A program made the translations under genes and the position numbers. Below are positions 23,054-35,502 of a stretch of DNA of 64,000 nt, piece after piece. The notes beneath the pieces are model-generated. The model made no database searches. It was not told where the DNA came from and saw nothing but the letters and a program-made list of their open reading frames with translations. Position 1 is the first letter of the stretch. Every line of letters starts with the position of its first letter. Source of the stretch: Pseudomonas syringae (GTDB lineage: Bacteria > Pseudomonadota > Gammaproteobacteria > Pseudomonadales > Pseudomonadaceae); assembly GCF_021605415.1 (NCBI RefSeq), contig NZ_WKEQ01000007.1, positions 1 through 64,000 on the forward strand, in the 5' to 3' direction.

Positions 23054-24736
23054 ATGGATATCAAACGCACGATCCTGATCGTCGCCCTGGCAATCGTCGC
23101 CTATGTGATGGTTCTTAAATGGAACCAGGACTATGGCCAGGCTGCCTTGCCGACTCAGAATGTTGCTTCCAGTACGACCACTCCCGGTCTGCCGGACTCC
23201 GTTCCTGGCAATAACACTGTCGCCAGTGACGATATTCCGCGCGCCGCAAGCGATACCAGCGCACCTGCCGAAACGCCCGTGGCTGTCAGCAAGGATCTGA
23301 TCCATATCAAAACCGACGTGCTCGATCTTGCGGTCGATCCACAAGGTGGTGATGTTGCTCAACTGACCTTGCCTTTGTATCCACGTCGTCAGGATCGTCC
23401 AGACGTTCCGTTCCAGCTGTTCGATAACGGTGGCGAGCGCATCTATCTGGCCCAAAGCGGTCTGATCGGCACCAACGGCCCGGATGCAAATCCTGCCGGT
23501 CGTCCGGTTTACGCCTCGGAGAAGAAGGTTTATCAACTGGCTGACGGTCAAGACCAACTGGTTGTCGACCTGAAGTTCAGCAAGGATGGCGTCAATTACA
23601 TCAAACGTTTCACTCTGAAACGTGGCCTGTATGACGTAACCGTGTCTTACCTTGTGGATAACCAGAGCGCTCAGCCGTGGAACGGGGCGATGTTCGCTCA
23701 GTTGAAGCGTGACGCCAGCGCGGATCCATCGTCCACAACGGCGACCGGCACTGCGACTTATCTGGGCGCTGCCCTGTGGACAAGTTCCGAGCCGTACAAG
23801 AAAGTGTCCATGAAGGACATGGACAAGGGCCAAGTCAAAGAAACCGTTACTGGTGGTTGGGTAGCCTGGCTACAACACTACTTTGTGACCGCATGGATTC
23901 CGGCGAAGGGCGAAAACAACGTCGTCCAGACCCGTAAAGACAGCAAAGGCAACTACATCATCGGTTACACCGGTCCGACACTGACCGCTGCACCGGGTGC
24001 CAAAGTTGAAACCAGCGCTGTTCTGTACGCGGGTCCAAAAAGCCAGGCTGTACTGAAAGAGCTGTCCCCAGGTCTGGAACTGACCGTCGACTACGGCATA
24101 CTGTGGTTTATCGCTCAACCGATCTTCTGGTTGCTGCAGCATATCCACGCCATTGTCGGTAACTGGGGCTGGTCGATCATCTTCCTGACCATGCTGATCA
24201 AAGGGATTTTCTTCCCGCTGTCGGCAGCCAGCTACAAATCCATGGCCCGCATGCGTGCCGTGGCACCGAAACTGGCTGCACTGAAAGAGCAACATGGCGA
24301 TGACCGGCAGAAAATGTCGCAAGCCATGATGGAGCTGTACAAGAAAGAGAAGATCAATCCACTGGGCGGCTGCTTGCCGATCCTCGTGCAAATGCCGGTT
24401 TTCCTTTCGTTGTACTGGGTGCTGCTGGAAAGCGTGGAAATGCGCCAGGCGCCTTTCATGCTGTGGATCACCGACCTGTCGATCAAGGATCCGTTCTTCA
24501 TCCTGCCGATCATCATGGGCGCGACCATGTTCATTCAGCAGCAGCTCAACCCGACTCCGCCGGATCCGATGCAGGCGAAGGTCATGAAAATGATGCCAAT
24601 CATTTTCACCTTCTTCTTCCTGTGGTTCCCTGCTGGTCTGGTGCTGTACTGGGTTGTGAACAACTGCCTGTCGATTGCACAGCAGTGGTACATCACGCGT
24701 AAGATCGAAGCGGCGACGAAAAAAGCCGAGGCGTAA
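23054..24736 (+). CDS. yidC: Membrane protein insertase YidC
   Basis: 560 residues. An N-terminal transmembrane helix (about 6-24, ILIVALAIVAYVMVLKWN) is followed by a variable Thr/Ser-rich linker and the large periplasmic beta domain (about 90-330). The conserved C-terminal insertase core has about five helices, beginning GILWFIAQPIFWLLQHIH, with LGGCLPILVQMPVFLSLY and LYWVVNNCLSIAQQW. It inserts proteins such as the F0 subunit c encoded downstream, with or without SecYEG. The tail ends in a Lys-rich, ribosome-contacting stretch. Confidence 0.97.
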   Translation: MDIKRTILIVALAIVAYVMVLKWNQDYGQAALPTQNVASSTTTPGLPDSVPGNNTVASDDIPRAASDTSAPAETPVAVSKDLIHIKTDVLDLAVDPQGGDVAQLTLPLYPRRQDRPDVPFQLFDNGGERIYLAQSGLIGTNGPDANPAGRPVYASEKKVYQLADGQDQLVVDLKFSKDGVNYIKRFTLKRGLYDVTVSYLVDNQSAQPWNGAMFAQLKRDASADPSSTTATGTATYLGAALWTSSEPYKKVSMKDMDKGQVKETVTGGWVAWLQHYFVTAWIPAKGENNVVQTRKDSKGNYIIGYTGPTLTAAPGAKVETSAVLYAGPKSQAVLKELSPGLELTVDYGILWFIAQPIFWLLQHIHAIVGNWGWSIIFLTMLIKGIFFPLSAASYKSMARMRAVAPKLAALKEQHGDDRQKMSQAMMELYKKEKINPLGGCLPILVQMPVFLSLYWVLLESVEMRQAPFMLWITDLSIKDPFFILPIIMGATMFIQQQLNPTPPDPMQAKVMKMMPIIFTFFFLWFPAGLVLYWVVNNCLSIAQQWYITRKIEAATKKAEA

Positions 24737-24760
24737 CTTACTCTGTGGATAACACCACTC

Positions 24761-24785
24761 AAAACGCCCCCTAGTGGGGCGTTTT
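24761..24785 (+). terminator. Terminator between yidC and mnmE
   Basis: AAAACGCCCC (24761-24770) pairs with GGGGCGTTTT (24776-24785), loop CTAGT. The T run is within the stem, so it works in both directions. A perfect DnaA box (24744-24752) lies just before it. Confidence 0.8.
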
Positions 24786-24816
24786 GCTATCTGCCATTTT
24801 GTCTGGATACCGGTTT

Positions 24817-26187
24817 ATGAGCGTACCTCGTGAAACCATTGCTGCCGTCGCAACCGCACAGGGCCGTGGCGGCGTCGGCATCGTGCGCATTTCCGGGCCA
24901 TTGGCCGGTGTTGCCGCCAAGGCCATCAGCGGTCGAGAACTGAAACCGCGATATGCCCATTACGGTCCATTCTTCAGTGACGAACAGCAGGTGCTTGATG
25001 AAGGCCTGGCGCTGTATTTTCCCGGCCCAAACTCTTTCACCGGTGAAGACGTGCTGGAACTGCAAGGCCACGGCGGCCCGATCGTTCTCGATATGTTGCT
25101 CAAACGCTGCCTGGAACTTGGTTGCCGTTTGGCCCGGCCGGGAGAGTTCAGCGAGCGCGCGTTCCTCAACGACAAACTCGACCTGGCCCAGGCCGAAGCC
25201 ATCGCCGACCTGATCGAAGCGAGTTCTGCACAGGCCGCACGCAATGCCCTACGTTCATTGCAGGGTGCGTTTTCCCAACGTGTGCATAACCTCACGGAAC
25301 AGTTGATTGGCCTGCGCATCTACGTCGAAGCCGCCATTGACTTTCCCGAGGAAGAAATCGACTTCCTCGCCGATGGTCACGTGCTGAGCATGCTGGATAA
25401 GGTTCGCGACGAGTTATCCACTGTTCTGCGCGAAGCCGGGCAGGGTGCATTGCTGCGTGATGGGATGACCGTAGTCATTGCGGGTCGTCCGAATGCCGGA
25501 AAATCCAGCTTGTTGAATGCATTGGCGGGTCGTGAAGCCGCGATCGTTACCGAAATTGCCGGCACCACCCGGGACATTCTTCGTGAACATATCCACATCG
25601 ACGGAATGCCCCTCCATGTGGTGGACACCGCGGGCCTACGCGATACCGACGACCAAGTTGAAAAAATCGGCGTTGAGCGGGCTTTGAGAGCCATCAGCGA
25701 AGCGGATCGTGTGCTGTTGGTGGTTGATGCGACGGCTCCGGAAGCGGCTGATCCTTTTGCGCTATGGCCGGAATTCCTCGAAACCCGGCCCGATCCAGCC
25801 AAGGTCACGCTGATTCGCAATAAAGCCGATCTCACCGGTGAAGCCATGGAAATGGAGGTCAGCGACGATGGCCACGTCACCATCAGTCTCAGTGCAAAGT
25901 CCGCCGGTGAAGGCCTGGAGCTGTTGCGCGATCACCTCAAGGCCTGCATGGGCTATGAGCAGACGTCGGAAAGCAGCTTCAGTGCGCGCCGCCGGCATTT
26001 GGAAGCGCTGCGTCACGCCAGCTCGGCGCTTGAGCACGGTCGCGCGCAATTGACCCTGGCGGGTGCCGGCGAACTGTTGGCCGAAGATTTACGTCAGGCA
26101 CAGCATTCACTGGGTGAGATTACCGGTGCATTCAGTTCCGATGATCTGCTGGGACGAATTTTTTCCAGCTTCTGTATCGGAAAGTGA
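24817..26187 (+). CDS. mnmE: tRNA modification GTPase MnmE (TrmE)
   Basis: With MnmG it makes the cmnm5U34 modification of tRNA wobble uridines. 456 residues from ATG 24817 ([20 protein letters not shown]); a more upstream ATG would add residues unlike the family. The N-terminal tetrahydrofolate-binding domain precedes the inserted G domain, whose P-loop is [10 protein letters not shown] (about 223-232), with DTAGLRD and NKAD. The C-terminal CIGK motif is present and carries the catalytic cysteine. It ends in a strong terminator, so mnmG has its own promoter. Confidence 0.96.
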   Translation: MSVPRETIAAVATAQGRGGVGIVRISGPLAGVAAKAISGRELKPRYAHYGPFFSDEQQVLDEGLALYFPGPNSFTGEDVLELQGHGGPIVLDMLLKRCLELGCRLARPGEFSERAFLNDKLDLAQAEAIADLIEASSAQAARNALRSLQGAFSQRVHNLTEQLIGLRIYVEAAIDFPEEEIDFLADGHVLSMLDKVRDELSTVLREAGQGALLRDGMTVVIAGRPNAGKSSLLNALAGREAAIVTEIAGTTRDILREHIHIDGMPLHVVDTAGLRDTDDQVEKIGVERALRAISEADRVLLVVDATAPEAADPFALWPEFLETRPDPAKVTLIRNKADLTGEAMEMEVSDDGHVTISLSAKSAGEGLELLRDHLKACMGYEQTSESSFSARRRHLEALRHASSALEHGRAQLTLAGAGELLAEDLRQAQHSLGEITGAFSSDDLLGRIFSSFCIGK

Positions 26188-26203
26188 CCTGACCGCTGTA
26201 CTC

Positions 26204-26228
26204 AAACGGGCCCATTCGTGGCCCGTTT
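26204..26228 (+). terminator. Terminator after mnmE
   Basis: AAACGGGCC (26204-26212) pairs with GGCCCGTTT (26220-26228), followed by TTG and T-rich sequence. It starts 17 bases after the mnmE stop. Confidence 0.85.
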
Positions 26229-26738
26229 TTGTTTCCCATATTTGAAAATCCCTTTTCATTTGCTCGACTGAGGCATCAGTACGAGCGGTTTTGGCTGCCC
26301 GAAAATTCTGGAACCAACCATTTTCTATGGATTAAGCCCTGTGAATAACTGGCTCTGAGATCAGTTGATAACCGGGCCTTAAAACTGGATATAACTGGCT
26401 CTGTGGATAACCACCCCTTTCATCCACAGGCTTAGACTGGTTATCCAAAGGCCTCAGCGGTACATGGCCACAGGGTTTTGAATCTCTGTACACATTGAAA
26501 AACAAGGCTTACAGCGTTCTATCCACAGATCGTTGCCTCTGTAAAAATAAACATAAAAACAAAGATTTTATAAATTTCTTTCTTTTTTATTTTTTTAACC
26601 GCAAGTTCTCCACAGCTGGTTAAATTTTGTGCAAAGGGTTCTTTAGGAAGGGCGAAGTCCCTATACTTGCCGACCAGGTTCAGAACCTGATCTCAAATTT
26701 TCCTGAATTGACCTACTTAAGCAGGCACGAGGTGCGTG
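26229..26738. other. Second origin-like region: DnaA boxes plus AT-rich tract between mnmE and mnmG
   Basis: About 510 non-coding bases. There is one perfect DnaA box (26402-26410) and one-mismatch boxes at 26340-26348, 26420-26428, 26441-26449 and 26519-26527. A very AT-rich tract (about 26540-26600) follows, then a possible -10 (TATACT, 26662-26667) for mnmG without a good -35. Its composition and layout mirror the main oriC. I see no gene here. Confidence 0.7.
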
Positions 26739-28637
26739 GTGGATTTCCCTTCCCGTTTTGAAGTGATCGTCATCGGCGGCGGTCATGCCGGTACCGAGGC
26801 AGCACTGGCCTCAGCACGCATGGGTGCAAAAACCCTGTTGCTGACGCATAACGTGGAAACCCTCGGTGCCATGAGTTGCAACCCGGCTATCGGTGGCATC
26901 GGCAAAAGCCATCTGGTCAAGGAAATCGATGCCCTCGGCGGCGCGATGGCAACGGCTACCGATATGGGCGGCATTCAGTTTCGCGTATTGAACAGCCGTA
27001 AAGGCCCGGCGGTGCGGGCGACTCGTGCGCAAGCTGACCGTATTCTCTACAAGGCCGCCGTCCGCGAAATCCTCGAAAATCAGCCGAACCTGTGGATATT
27101 TCAACAGGCTGCGGATGATTTGATCGTCGAGCAGGAACAAGTACGCGGTGTTGTCACGCAAATGGGTCTGCGGTTCTTCGCCGATTCCGTGGTATTGACC
27201 ACCGGTACGTTCCTCGGTGGACTTATCCACATCGGTTTGCAGAATTTTTCCGGCGGCCGCGCCGGTGACCCACCATCGATTGCCCTTGCACACCGTCTTC
27301 GTGAGTTGCCATTGCGTGTGGGTCGCCTGAAAACCGGTACGCCGCCGCGTATTGATGGCCGCTCGGTGGATTTCTCGGTGATGTCCGAGCAACCGGGTGA
27401 TACGCCGATCCCGGTGATGTCGTTCATGGGCAACAAGGAACAGCATCCACGGCAAGTCAGTTGCTGGATTACCCACACGAACGCGCGCACCCACGAAATC
27501 ATTGCCGCGAACCTCGACCGTTCGCCGATGTATTCGGCTGCCGGCGAGATCGAGGGCATCGGTCCGCGCTATTGCCCGTCGATTGAAGACAAAATCCACC
27601 GCTTTGCCGACAAGGAAAGCCATCAGGTCTTCATCGAACCGGAAGGTTTGACCACTCACGAGCTGTACCCGAACGGGATATCCACAAGCTTGCCGTTCGA
27701 CGTGCAATTGCAGATCGTGCAATCGATCCGAGGCATGGAAAACGCGCACATCGTGCGTCCGGGTTATGCGATCGAGTACGACTACTTCGATCCGCGCGAC
27801 CTGAAGTACAGCCTCGAAACCAAAGTCATCGGCGGTCTGTTCTTTGCCGGGCAAATCAACGGCACCACCGGTTACGAAGAAGCCGGCGCTCAAGGTTTGC
27901 TCGCCGGCGCTAACGCTGCATTACGCGCCAAAGGCAAAGAAGCCTGGTGCCCGCGTCGCGATGAGGCGTACATCGGGGTGTTGGTTGACGATCTGATCAC
28001 CCTTGGTACCCAAGAGCCTTACCGGATGTTCACGTCTCGCGCCGAGTACCGCCTGATTCTGCGAGAGGACAACGCCGATCTGCGTCTGACCGAAAAAGGT
28101 CGTGAGCTCGGTCTGGTCGATGACGCGCGTTGGGCGGCCTTCTGCAAGAAACGCGAGAGCATCGAGCTGGAAGAACAGCGCCTGAAAAGCACCTGGGTTC
28201 GTCCGAATACGCAACAGGGCAATGCCATTGCCGAGAAATTCGGCACGCCGCTGACCCACGAGTACAACTTGCTCAACCTCTTGAGCCGTCCGGAAATCGA
28301 CTACGCTGGCCTGGTCGAGGTGACTGGCAATGGCGCAGAAGATCCACAGGTCGCCGAGCAGGTCGAGATCAAAACCAAATATGCCGGTTACATCGACCGT
28401 CAACAGGACGAAATCGCCCGTCTGCGCGCCAGTGAAGACACGAAGCTGCCTGTGGATATCGATTACTCCAATATTTCCGGTCTCTCCAAGGAGATCCAGA
28501 GCAAGCTCGGCTCAACTCGTCCGGAGACGCTCGGTCAGGCTTCGCGGATTCCAGGCGTGACCCCGGCAGCGATTTCACTTTTGATGATTCATTTGAAAAA
28601 ACGCGGCGCGGGCCGTCAGTTGGAGCAAAGCGCTTGA
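26739..28637 (+). CDS. mnmG: tRNA uridine-5-carboxymethylaminomethyl modification enzyme MnmG (GidA)
   Basis: FAD enzyme that partners MnmE in wobble-uridine modification. 632 residues from a GTG at 26739, six bases after GAGG; a second GTG at 26736 is closer to it and less likely. The Rossmann FAD motif [14 protein letters not shown] is at about residues 8-21, and the family blocks [20 protein letters not shown] and [17 protein letters not shown] are intact. Its stop overlaps the rsmG start. A perfect DnaA box (27223-27231) lies in the gene. Confidence 0.96.
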   Translation: MDFPSRFEVIVIGGGHAGTEAALASARMGAKTLLLTHNVETLGAMSCNPAIGGIGKSHLVKEIDALGGAMATATDMGGIQFRVLNSRKGPAVRATRAQADRILYKAAVREILENQPNLWIFQQAADDLIVEQEQVRGVVTQMGLRFFADSVVLTTGTFLGGLIHIGLQNFSGGRAGDPPSIALAHRLRELPLRVGRLKTGTPPRIDGRSVDFSVMSEQPGDTPIPVMSFMGNKEQHPRQVSCWITHTNARTHEIIAANLDRSPMYSAAGEIEGIGPRYCPSIEDKIHRFADKESHQVFIEPEGLTTHELYPNGISTSLPFDVQLQIVQSIRGMENAHIVRPGYAIEYDYFDPRDLKYSLETKVIGGLFFAGQINGTTGYEEAGAQGLLAGANAALRAKGKEAWCPRRDEAYIGVLVDDLITLGTQEPYRMFTSRAEYRLILREDNADLRLTEKGRELGLVDDARWAAFCKKRESIELEEQRLKSTWVRPNTQQGNAIAEKFGTPLTHEYNLLNLLSRPEIDYAGLVEVTGNGAEDPQVAEQVEIKTKYAGYIDRQQDEIARLRASEDTKLPVDIDYSNISGLSKEIQSKLGSTRPETLGQASRIPGVTPAAISLLMIHLKKRGAGRQLEQSA

Positions 28638-29278
28638 GTGCTAAGGTCACTTCGCAACACGCCGAAGAGTTATCCACAGGAGCCGGCGCGCTCGGTATAA
28701 ACCTCAGCGAAACCCAGCATGCATTGCTGTTGGGTTATCTGGCCCTGTTGATCAAGTGGAATCAGGCCTACAACCTGACGGCCGTGCGCGATCCAGACGA
28801 AATGGTCTCGCGGCATTTGCTCGACAGTCTGAGCGTGATGTCGTTTATCGAGAACGGTCGCTGGCTCGACGTTGGCAGCGGCGGCGGCATGCCGGGGATT
28901 CCATTGGCGATCCTGTTTCCGGACTCGCGCGTGACCTGCCTGGACAGCAACGGCAAGAAGACCCGCTTCCTCACGCAGGTAAAACTCGAACTCAAGCTCG
29001 ATAACCTGCAAGTTATCCACAGTCGCGTCGAAGCTTTTCAGCCTGCTCAACCATTCAACGGGATTATTTCCCGGGCGTTCAGCAGCATGGAGAACTTTTC
29101 GAACTGGACTCGCCACCTCGGCGATGCCGATACGCGCTGGTTGGCAATGAAGGGCGTTCATCCGACCGATGAGCTGGTAGCATTGCCGGCAGACTTCCAC
29201 CTCGATAGCGAACATGCCTTGGCCGTACCCGGTTGCCAAGGCCAACGCCATCTGCTGATACTGCGCCGCACGGCATGA
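28634..29278 (+). CDS. rsmG: 16S rRNA (guanine-527-N7)-methyltransferase RsmG (GidB)
   Basis: Methylates G527 of 16S rRNA; loss gives low-level streptomycin resistance. 214 residues from a TTG overlapping the mnmG stop by four bases (TTGA). The AdoMet motif is [17 protein letters not shown] (about 76-92), and the family block [21 protein letters not shown] precedes it. The SAM fold is complete and the length is standard. Two perfect DnaA boxes (28671 and 29013) lie within it. Confidence 0.95.
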   Translation: MSAKVTSQHAEELSTGAGALGINLSETQHALLLGYLALLIKWNQAYNLTAVRDPDEMVSRHLLDSLSVMSFIENGRWLDVGSGGGMPGIPLAILFPDSRVTCLDSNGKKTRFLTQVKLELKLDNLQVIHSRVEAFQPAQPFNGIISRAFSSMENFSNWTRHLGDADTRWLAMKGVHPTDELVALPADFHLDSEHALAVPGCQGQRHLLILRRTA

Positions 29279-29296
29279 TTGGGAACACAAGCAAGA

Positions 29297-30094
29297 ATGG
29301 CTAAGGTATTCGCGATAGCGAACCAAAAGGGCGGTGTGGGCAAGACCACCACCTGCATCAACCTCGCAGCATCCCTGGTCGCGACCAAGCGTAGGGTGCT
29401 GTTGATCGATCTCGATCCACAGGGCAACGCCACCATGGGTAGCGGTGTGGATAAACATGGCCTGGAAAACTCGGTTTACGATCTGCTGATCGGTGAATGC
29501 GATTTGATGCAGGCCATGCAGTATTCCGAGCACGGCGGCTATCAATTGCTGCCGGCCAACCGTGACCTGACGGCGGCCGAAGTCGTTCTGCTGGAAATGC
29601 AGATGAAAGAGAGCCGCTTGCGCAGCGCGCTGGCGCCGGTTCGGGAGAACTACGATTACATCCTGATCGACTGCCCACCGTCGCTGTCGATGCTCACGCT
29701 GAACGCCTTGGTCGCCGCCGATGGGGTGATTATCCCCATGCAATGCGAGTACTTTGCGCTCGAAGGCCTGAGCGACCTTGTGGATAACATCAAGCGCATC
29801 GCTGAATTGCTAAACCCGAACCTCAAGGTTGAAGGTCTGCTGCGCACCATGTACGACCCGCGCTTGAGCCTGATGAACGATGTCTCGGCCCAGCTCAAGG
29901 AACATTTCGGCGATCAGCTGTATGACACGGTGATTCCGCGCAACATCCGCTTGGCCGAAGCACCGAGTTACGGCATGCCGGCGCTGGCTTACGACAAGCA
30001 GTCGCGTGGTGCGCTGGCTTATCTGGCCCTGGCCGGCGAAATGGTTCGCCGTCAGCGCAAAAATTCACGCGTCGCCGCCGCTCTGCCAACTTAA
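29297..30094 (+). CDS. parA: Chromosome partitioning ATPase ParA (Soj)
   Basis: Deviant Walker A ATPase that moves ParB-parS complexes over the nucleoid. 265 residues from ATG 29297 (MAKVFAIANQKGGVGKTTT); a TTG 18 bases upstream is in frame but less family-like. The motif KGGVGKTT at about residues 11-18, the A' DxD-type motif LLIDLDPQGN and Walker B ILIDCPPS are all present. It is the short chromosomal type, without an N-terminal HTH. It lies 9 bases before parB. Two perfect DnaA boxes (29446, 29779) are inside. Confidence 0.96.
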   Translation: MAKVFAIANQKGGVGKTTTCINLAASLVATKRRVLLIDLDPQGNATMGSGVDKHGLENSVYDLLIGECDLMQAMQYSEHGGYQLLPANRDLTAAEVVLLEMQMKESRLRSALAPVRENYDYILIDCPPSLSMLTLNALVAADGVIIPMQCEYFALEGLSDLVDNIKRIAELLNPNLKVEGLLRTMYDPRLSLMNDVSAQLKEHFGDQLYDTVIPRNIRLAEAPSYGMPALAYDKQSRGALAYLALAGEMVRRQRKNSRVAAALPT

Positions 30095-30103
30095 GGAATC
30101 CCC

Positions 30104-30976
30104 ATGGCCGTCAAGAAACGAGGTCTCGGACGAGGACTGGATGCACTGCTGAGCGGTCCGACCGTCAGTTCGCTGGAAGAGCAGGCGGTGCAGGCTGATC
30201 AACGCGAGTTGCAGCACCTGCCTCTGGATCTGATCCAGCGCGGCAAATACCAGCCGCGCCGGGACATGGATCCGCAGGCGCTGGAAGAACTGGCGAATTC
30301 AATCAAGGCGCAAGGGATCATGCAGCCGATTGTGGTGCGCCCGATCGGCAATGGCCGCTTTGAAATCATCGCCGGTGAACGGCGCTGGCGCGCGAGCCAG
30401 CAGGCTGGCCAGGAAACCATCCCGGCGATGGTGCGCGATGTGCCCGATGAAACCGCGATCGCCATGGCGCTGATCGAGAACATTCAGCGTGAAGACCTCA
30501 ACCCGATCGAAGAAGCGATCGCATTGCAGCGTCTCCAGCAGGAATTTCAGCTGACTCAGCAGCAGGTTGCCGAGGCTGTGGGTAAATCCCGGGTCACTGT
30601 GGCTAACCTGTTGCGGCTTATTGCACTACCCGAAGTTATCAAAACCATGCTGTCCCACGGCGACCTGGAAATGGGTCACGCTCGTGCCTTGCTTGGTTTG
30701 CCGGAAAATCAACAGGTTGAAGGGGCGCGACATGTTGTCGCACGCGGGCTGACCGTGCGCCAAACTGAGGCACTGGTTCGTCAGTGGTTGAGCGGCAAAC
30801 CGGAGCCTGTTGAACCGGCCAAGACCGATCCGGACATCGCCCGCCTCGAACAGCGCCTGGCCGAGCGCCTAGGCTCTGCGGTGCAGATCCGCCACGGGAA
30901 GAAGGGCAAGGGGCAATTGGTGATCGGTTACAACTCCCTCGATGAGCTTCAGGGTGTGCTCGCGCACATCCGCTGA
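30104..30976 (+). CDS. parB: Chromosome partitioning protein ParB (Spo0J)
   Basis: CTP-dependent clamp that loads at parS and spreads. 290 residues. The N-terminus MAVKKRGLGRGLDALLSG holds the ParA-stimulating Arg-rich patch. Then come the CTP-binding motif GERRWRAS (near residue 86) and ENIQREDLNPIEEA, and the HTH QQQVAEAVGKSRVTVANLLRL. The C-terminal dimer domain ends the protein. Its target parS lies about 12 kb away in recF. It forms an operon with parA. Confidence 0.96.
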   Translation: MAVKKRGLGRGLDALLSGPTVSSLEEQAVQADQRELQHLPLDLIQRGKYQPRRDMDPQALEELANSIKAQGIMQPIVVRPIGNGRFEIIAGERRWRASQQAGQETIPAMVRDVPDETAIAMALIENIQREDLNPIEEAIALQRLQQEFQLTQQQVAEAVGKSRVTVANLLRLIALPEVIKTMLSHGDLEMGHARALLGLPENQQVEGARHVVARGLTVRQTEALVRQWLSGKPEPVEPAKTDPDIARLEQRLAERLGSAVQIRHGKKGKGQLVIGYNSLDELQGVLAHIR

Positions 30977-31021
30977 AACATTTCCTCATGTAGCGCGCAG
31001 TCGGAAATCACTACCTGACAG

Positions 31022-31050
31022 TTGAATAGGGGCAGAACCGCCCCTATACT
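31022..31050 (+). promoter_or_regulatory. Sigma70 promoter of the atp operon
   Basis: TTGAAT (31022-31027) and TATACT (31045-31050), 17 bases apart, lie 75 bases before the atpI ATG. The spacer holds a hairpin (ATAGGGGC at 31026-31033 with GCCCCTAT at 31040-31047), which may also end parAB transcripts or serve as an operator. Confidence 0.65.
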
Positions 31051-31124
31051 CTGCGCGCATTTTGTCGGCACAAATTATGCCAAGTTATTGAATTTCGGCA
31101 GCCGACCATTGGAGAGCAACAGTG

Positions 31125-32418
<1,294 letters not shown>

Positions 32419-32442
32419 GACCGGTTTCGACTAGTCTGATGT

Positions 32443-32464
32443 GCCTCCCGGTCAAACGGGAGGC
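32443..32464 (+). promoter_or_regulatory. Intercistronic hairpin atpB/atpE
   Basis: GCCTCCCG (32443-32450) pairs with CGGGAGGC (32457-32464), loop GTCAAA. No T run follows, so full termination is unlikely. It stands in a 133-base gap before atpE, whose product is needed at about tenfold excess; it may mark a processing or mRNA-stability point. Confidence 0.55.
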
Positions 32465-32536
32465 GGGCTCTTCGGGGCCTCTGAAACGATTTGTTTTACC
32501 GCTTTAAATTAAAAAAACCTAAACCATACGACGTAA

Positions 32537-32809
<273 letters not shown>

Positions 32810-32866
32810 TCATTCGGATTTCCGAGTGATTTGGTGTGATGGACAACGTAACTGCGAGGTGTTGGC

Positions 32867-33337
32867 GTGAACATTAATGCGACCCTGATTGGCCAGTCCG
32901 TTGCGTTCCTGATTTTTGTACTGTTCTGCATGAAGTTCGTATGGCCTCCGGTCATCGCGGCTCTGCACGAACGTCAAAAGAAGATCGCTGATGGTCTGGA
33001 CGCTGCCAGCCGTGCAGCTCGCGACCTGGAGTTGGCCCAAGAGAAAGCGGGTCAGCAACTGCGCGAAGCGAAAGCTCAGGCAGCTGAAATCATCGAGCAA
33101 GCCAAGAAACGCGGTAACCAGATTGTCGAAGAGGCTGTTGAAAAAGCCCGTGTCGACGCTGACCGTGTGAAGGTTCAGGCTCAAGCCGAGATCGAACAGG
33201 AACTGAACAGTGTCAAAGACAAGCTGCGTGCCCAAGTGGGCTTGCTGGCTGTCGGCGGCGCCGAGAAGATCCTGGGTGCCACAATCGATCAAAACGCGCA
33301 CGCAGAGCTGGTTAACCAACTGGCTGCTGAAATCTAA
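32867..33337 (+). CDS. atpF: ATP synthase F0 subunit b
   Basis: Peripheral stalk dimer. 156 residues from a GTG at 32867 with GAGG 7-8 bases before; the N-terminus (M)[23 protein letters not shown] is the membrane anchor. The rest is a long charged coiled coil (residues ~40-140) rich in Ala, Glu, Lys and Gln. Length is standard. It lies 12 bases before atpH. Confidence 0.95.
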   Translation: MNINATLIGQSVAFLIFVLFCMKFVWPPVIAALHERQKKIADGLDAASRAARDLELAQEKAGQQLREAKAQAAEIIEQAKKRGNQIVEEAVEKARVDADRVKVQAQAEIEQELNSVKDKLRAQVGLLAVGGAEKILGATIDQNAHAELVNQLAAEI

Positions 33338-33349
33338 GCGAGGGCGATC

Positions 33350-33886
33350 ATGGCAGAACTGACCACGTTGGCCCGACCTTACGCTAAGGCGGCCTTCGAG
33401 CACGCTCAGGCCCACCAGCAACTGGCCAATTGGTCAGCCATGCTCGGCCTGGCTGCAGCGGTGTCACAAGATGACACCTTGCAGCGCGTGCTCAAGGCCC
33501 CGCGACTGACGAGCGCAGAAAAGGCCGCCACGTTCATTGACGTGTGCGGCGACAAGTTTGATGCCAAGGCTCAGAACTTCATTAACGTCGTTGCCGAAAA
33601 CGACCGTCTCCTGCTTCTGCCGGAGATTGCCGCTCTGTTTGACCTGTACAAGGCCGAACAAGAGAAATCGGTAGACGTTGAAGTGACCAGTGCTTTTGCA
33701 TTGAACCAAGAACAGCAAGACAAACTCGCCAAGGTTCTCAGTGCACGACTCAACCGGGAAGTGCGCCTGCAAGTTGCGGAGGATGCTGCCCTTATAGGTG
33801 GTGTCGTAATCCGCGCCGGCGACCTGGTTATCGATGGCTCGATTCGCGGCAAAATCGCGAAACTTGCCGAAGCATTGAAATCTTGA
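33350..33886 (+). CDS. atpH: ATP synthase F1 subunit delta
   Basis: Connects the b stalk to the top of F1. 178 residues, beginning [19 protein letters not shown]. The C-terminal block has [24 protein letters not shown], the OSCP/delta family signature. It lies 12 bases downstream of atpF and 21 before atpA. Confidence 0.96.
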   Translation: MAELTTLARPYAKAAFEHAQAHQQLANWSAMLGLAAAVSQDDTLQRVLKAPRLTSAEKAATFIDVCGDKFDAKAQNFINVVAENDRLLLLPEIAALFDLYKAEQEKSVDVEVTSAFALNQEQQDKLAKVLSARLNREVRLQVAEDAALIGGVVIRAGDLVIDGSIRGKIAKLAEALKS

Positions 33887-33907
33887 GTTTGAAGGGGCAG
33901 CAGAGCA

Positions 33908-35452
33908 ATGCAGCAACTCAATCCTTCCGAAATAAGTGAAATTATCAAGGGCCGCATCGACAAACTCGATGTGACCTCCCAAGCCCGTAACGAAGGCACT
34001 GTCGTCAGCGTATCTGACGGCATCGTGCGGATTCACGGTCTGGCCGACGTCATGTACGGCGAGATGATCGATTTTCCGGGCGGCGTCTACGGTATGGCCC
34101 TCAACCTGGAGCAAGACTCCGTAGGTGCCGTTGTATTGGGCGCTTACCAGTCACTGGCTGAAGGCATGAGCGCCAAGTGCACCGGCCGCATCCTCGAAGT
34201 TCCTGTTGGTAAGGAACTGCTGGGTCGCGTAGTCGACGCACTGGGTAATCCTGTTGACGGCAAAGGTCCACTGGGCAACACCGAGACCGACGCGGTCGAG
34301 AAAGTTGCACCGGGCGTGATCTGGCGTAAGTCGGTAGACCAGCCTGTACAGACTGGCTACAAGGCTGTCGATGCCATGATCCCTGTCGGCCGTGGCCAGC
34401 GTGAGCTGATCATCGGTGACCGTCAGATCGGTAAAACCGCTCTGGCGATCGACGCGATCATCAACCAGAAGAACAGCGGCATTTTCTGCGTCTACGTGGC
34501 AATCGGTCAGAAGCAATCGACCATCGCCAACGTGGTTCGCAAGCTGGAAGAGAACGGCGCCCTGGCCAACACGATCATCGTGGCTGCCAGTGCTTCGGAA
34601 TCTCCTGCGCTGCAATTCCTGGCACCGTACTCCGGCTGCACCATGGGTGAATTCTTCCGCGACCGCGGTGAAGACGCGCTGATCGTTTATGACGATCTGT
34701 CCAAGCAAGCAGTGGCTTACCGCCAGATTTCCCTGCTGCTGCGCCGTCCACCAGGCCGTGAAGCTTACCCAGGTGACGTGTTCTATCTCCACTCCCGTCT
34801 GCTGGAGCGCGCATCCCGCGTTTCGGAAGAATACGTAGAGAAGTTCACCAACGGCGCAGTGACCGGCAAAACCGGTTCCCTGACCGCACTGCCGATCATC
34901 GAAACCCAGGCTGGCGACGTTTCCGCGTTCGTTCCGACCAACGTGATTTCCATCACCGACGGTCAGATCTTCCTGGAATCGGCCATGTTCAACTCGGGCA
35001 TCCGCCCTGCAGTGAACGCCGGTGTTTCGGTATCCCGTGTGGGTGGTGCCGCTCAGACCAAGATCATCAAGAAGCTTTCCGGTGGTATCCGTACCGCTCT
35101 GGCTCAGTACCGTGAACTGGCGGCATTCGCCCAGTTCGCTTCTGATCTGGACGAAGCGACCCGTAAGCAACTTGAGCATGGTCAGCGCGTTACCGAGCTG
35201 ATGAAGCAGAAGCAATATGCCCCAATGTCGATCGCTGACATGGCGCTGTCGCTGTATGCCGCTGAGCGTGGGTTCCTGACTGACGTTGAAATCACCAAGG
35301 TTGGCAGCTTCGAACAAGCGCTGATCGCTTTCTTCAACCGCGATCACGCCGATTTGATGGCCAAGATCAACGTGAAAGGTGACTTCAATGACGAAATCGA
35401 CGCTGGCATGAAAGCCGGTATCGAGAAGTTCAAGGCCACCCAAACCTGGTAA
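33908..35452 (+). CDS. atpA: ATP synthase F1 subunit alpha
   Basis: Non-catalytic nucleotide-binding subunit of the F1 hexamer. 514 residues. The P-loop is GDRQIGKT (about 170-177). The arginine-finger region [12 protein letters not shown] is near residue 377. The N-terminal beta-barrel begins [23 protein letters not shown] stable 10-bp hairpin sits just after its stop. Confidence 0.97.
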   Translation: MQQLNPSEISEIIKGRIDKLDVTSQARNEGTVVSVSDGIVRIHGLADVMYGEMIDFPGGVYGMALNLEQDSVGAVVLGAYQSLAEGMSAKCTGRILEVPVGKELLGRVVDALGNPVDGKGPLGNTETDAVEKVAPGVIWRKSVDQPVQTGYKAVDAMIPVGRGQRELIIGDRQIGKTALAIDAIINQKNSGIFCVYVAIGQKQSTIANVVRKLEENGALANTIIVAASASESPALQFLAPYSGCTMGEFFRDRGEDALIVYDDLSKQAVAYRQISLLLRRPPGREAYPGDVFYLHSRLLERASRVSEEYVEKFTNGAVTGKTGSLTALPIIETQAGDVSAFVPTNVISITDGQIFLESAMFNSGIRPAVNAGVSVSRVGGAAQTKIIKKLSGGIRTALAQYRELAAFAQFASDLDEATRKQLEHGQRVTELMKQKQYAPMSIADMALSLYAAERGFLTDVEITKVGSFEQALIAFFNRDHADLMAKINVKGDFNDEIDAGMKAGIEKFKATQTW

Positions 35453-35457
35453 GCCGC

Positions 35458-35481
35458 AGCGGGAGCCGCGAGGCTCCCGCT
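35458..35481 (+). promoter_or_regulatory. Intercistronic hairpin atpA/atpG
   Basis: AGCGGGAGCC (35458-35467) pairs with GGCTCCCGCT (35472-35481) with loop GCGA. It lies 5 bases after the atpA stop and 21 before atpG. No T run follows. It probably affects mRNA stability or gene dosage between alpha and gamma. Confidence 0.55.
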
Positions 35482-35502
35482 TGCTAACCTGATAGGTGTT
35501 AC

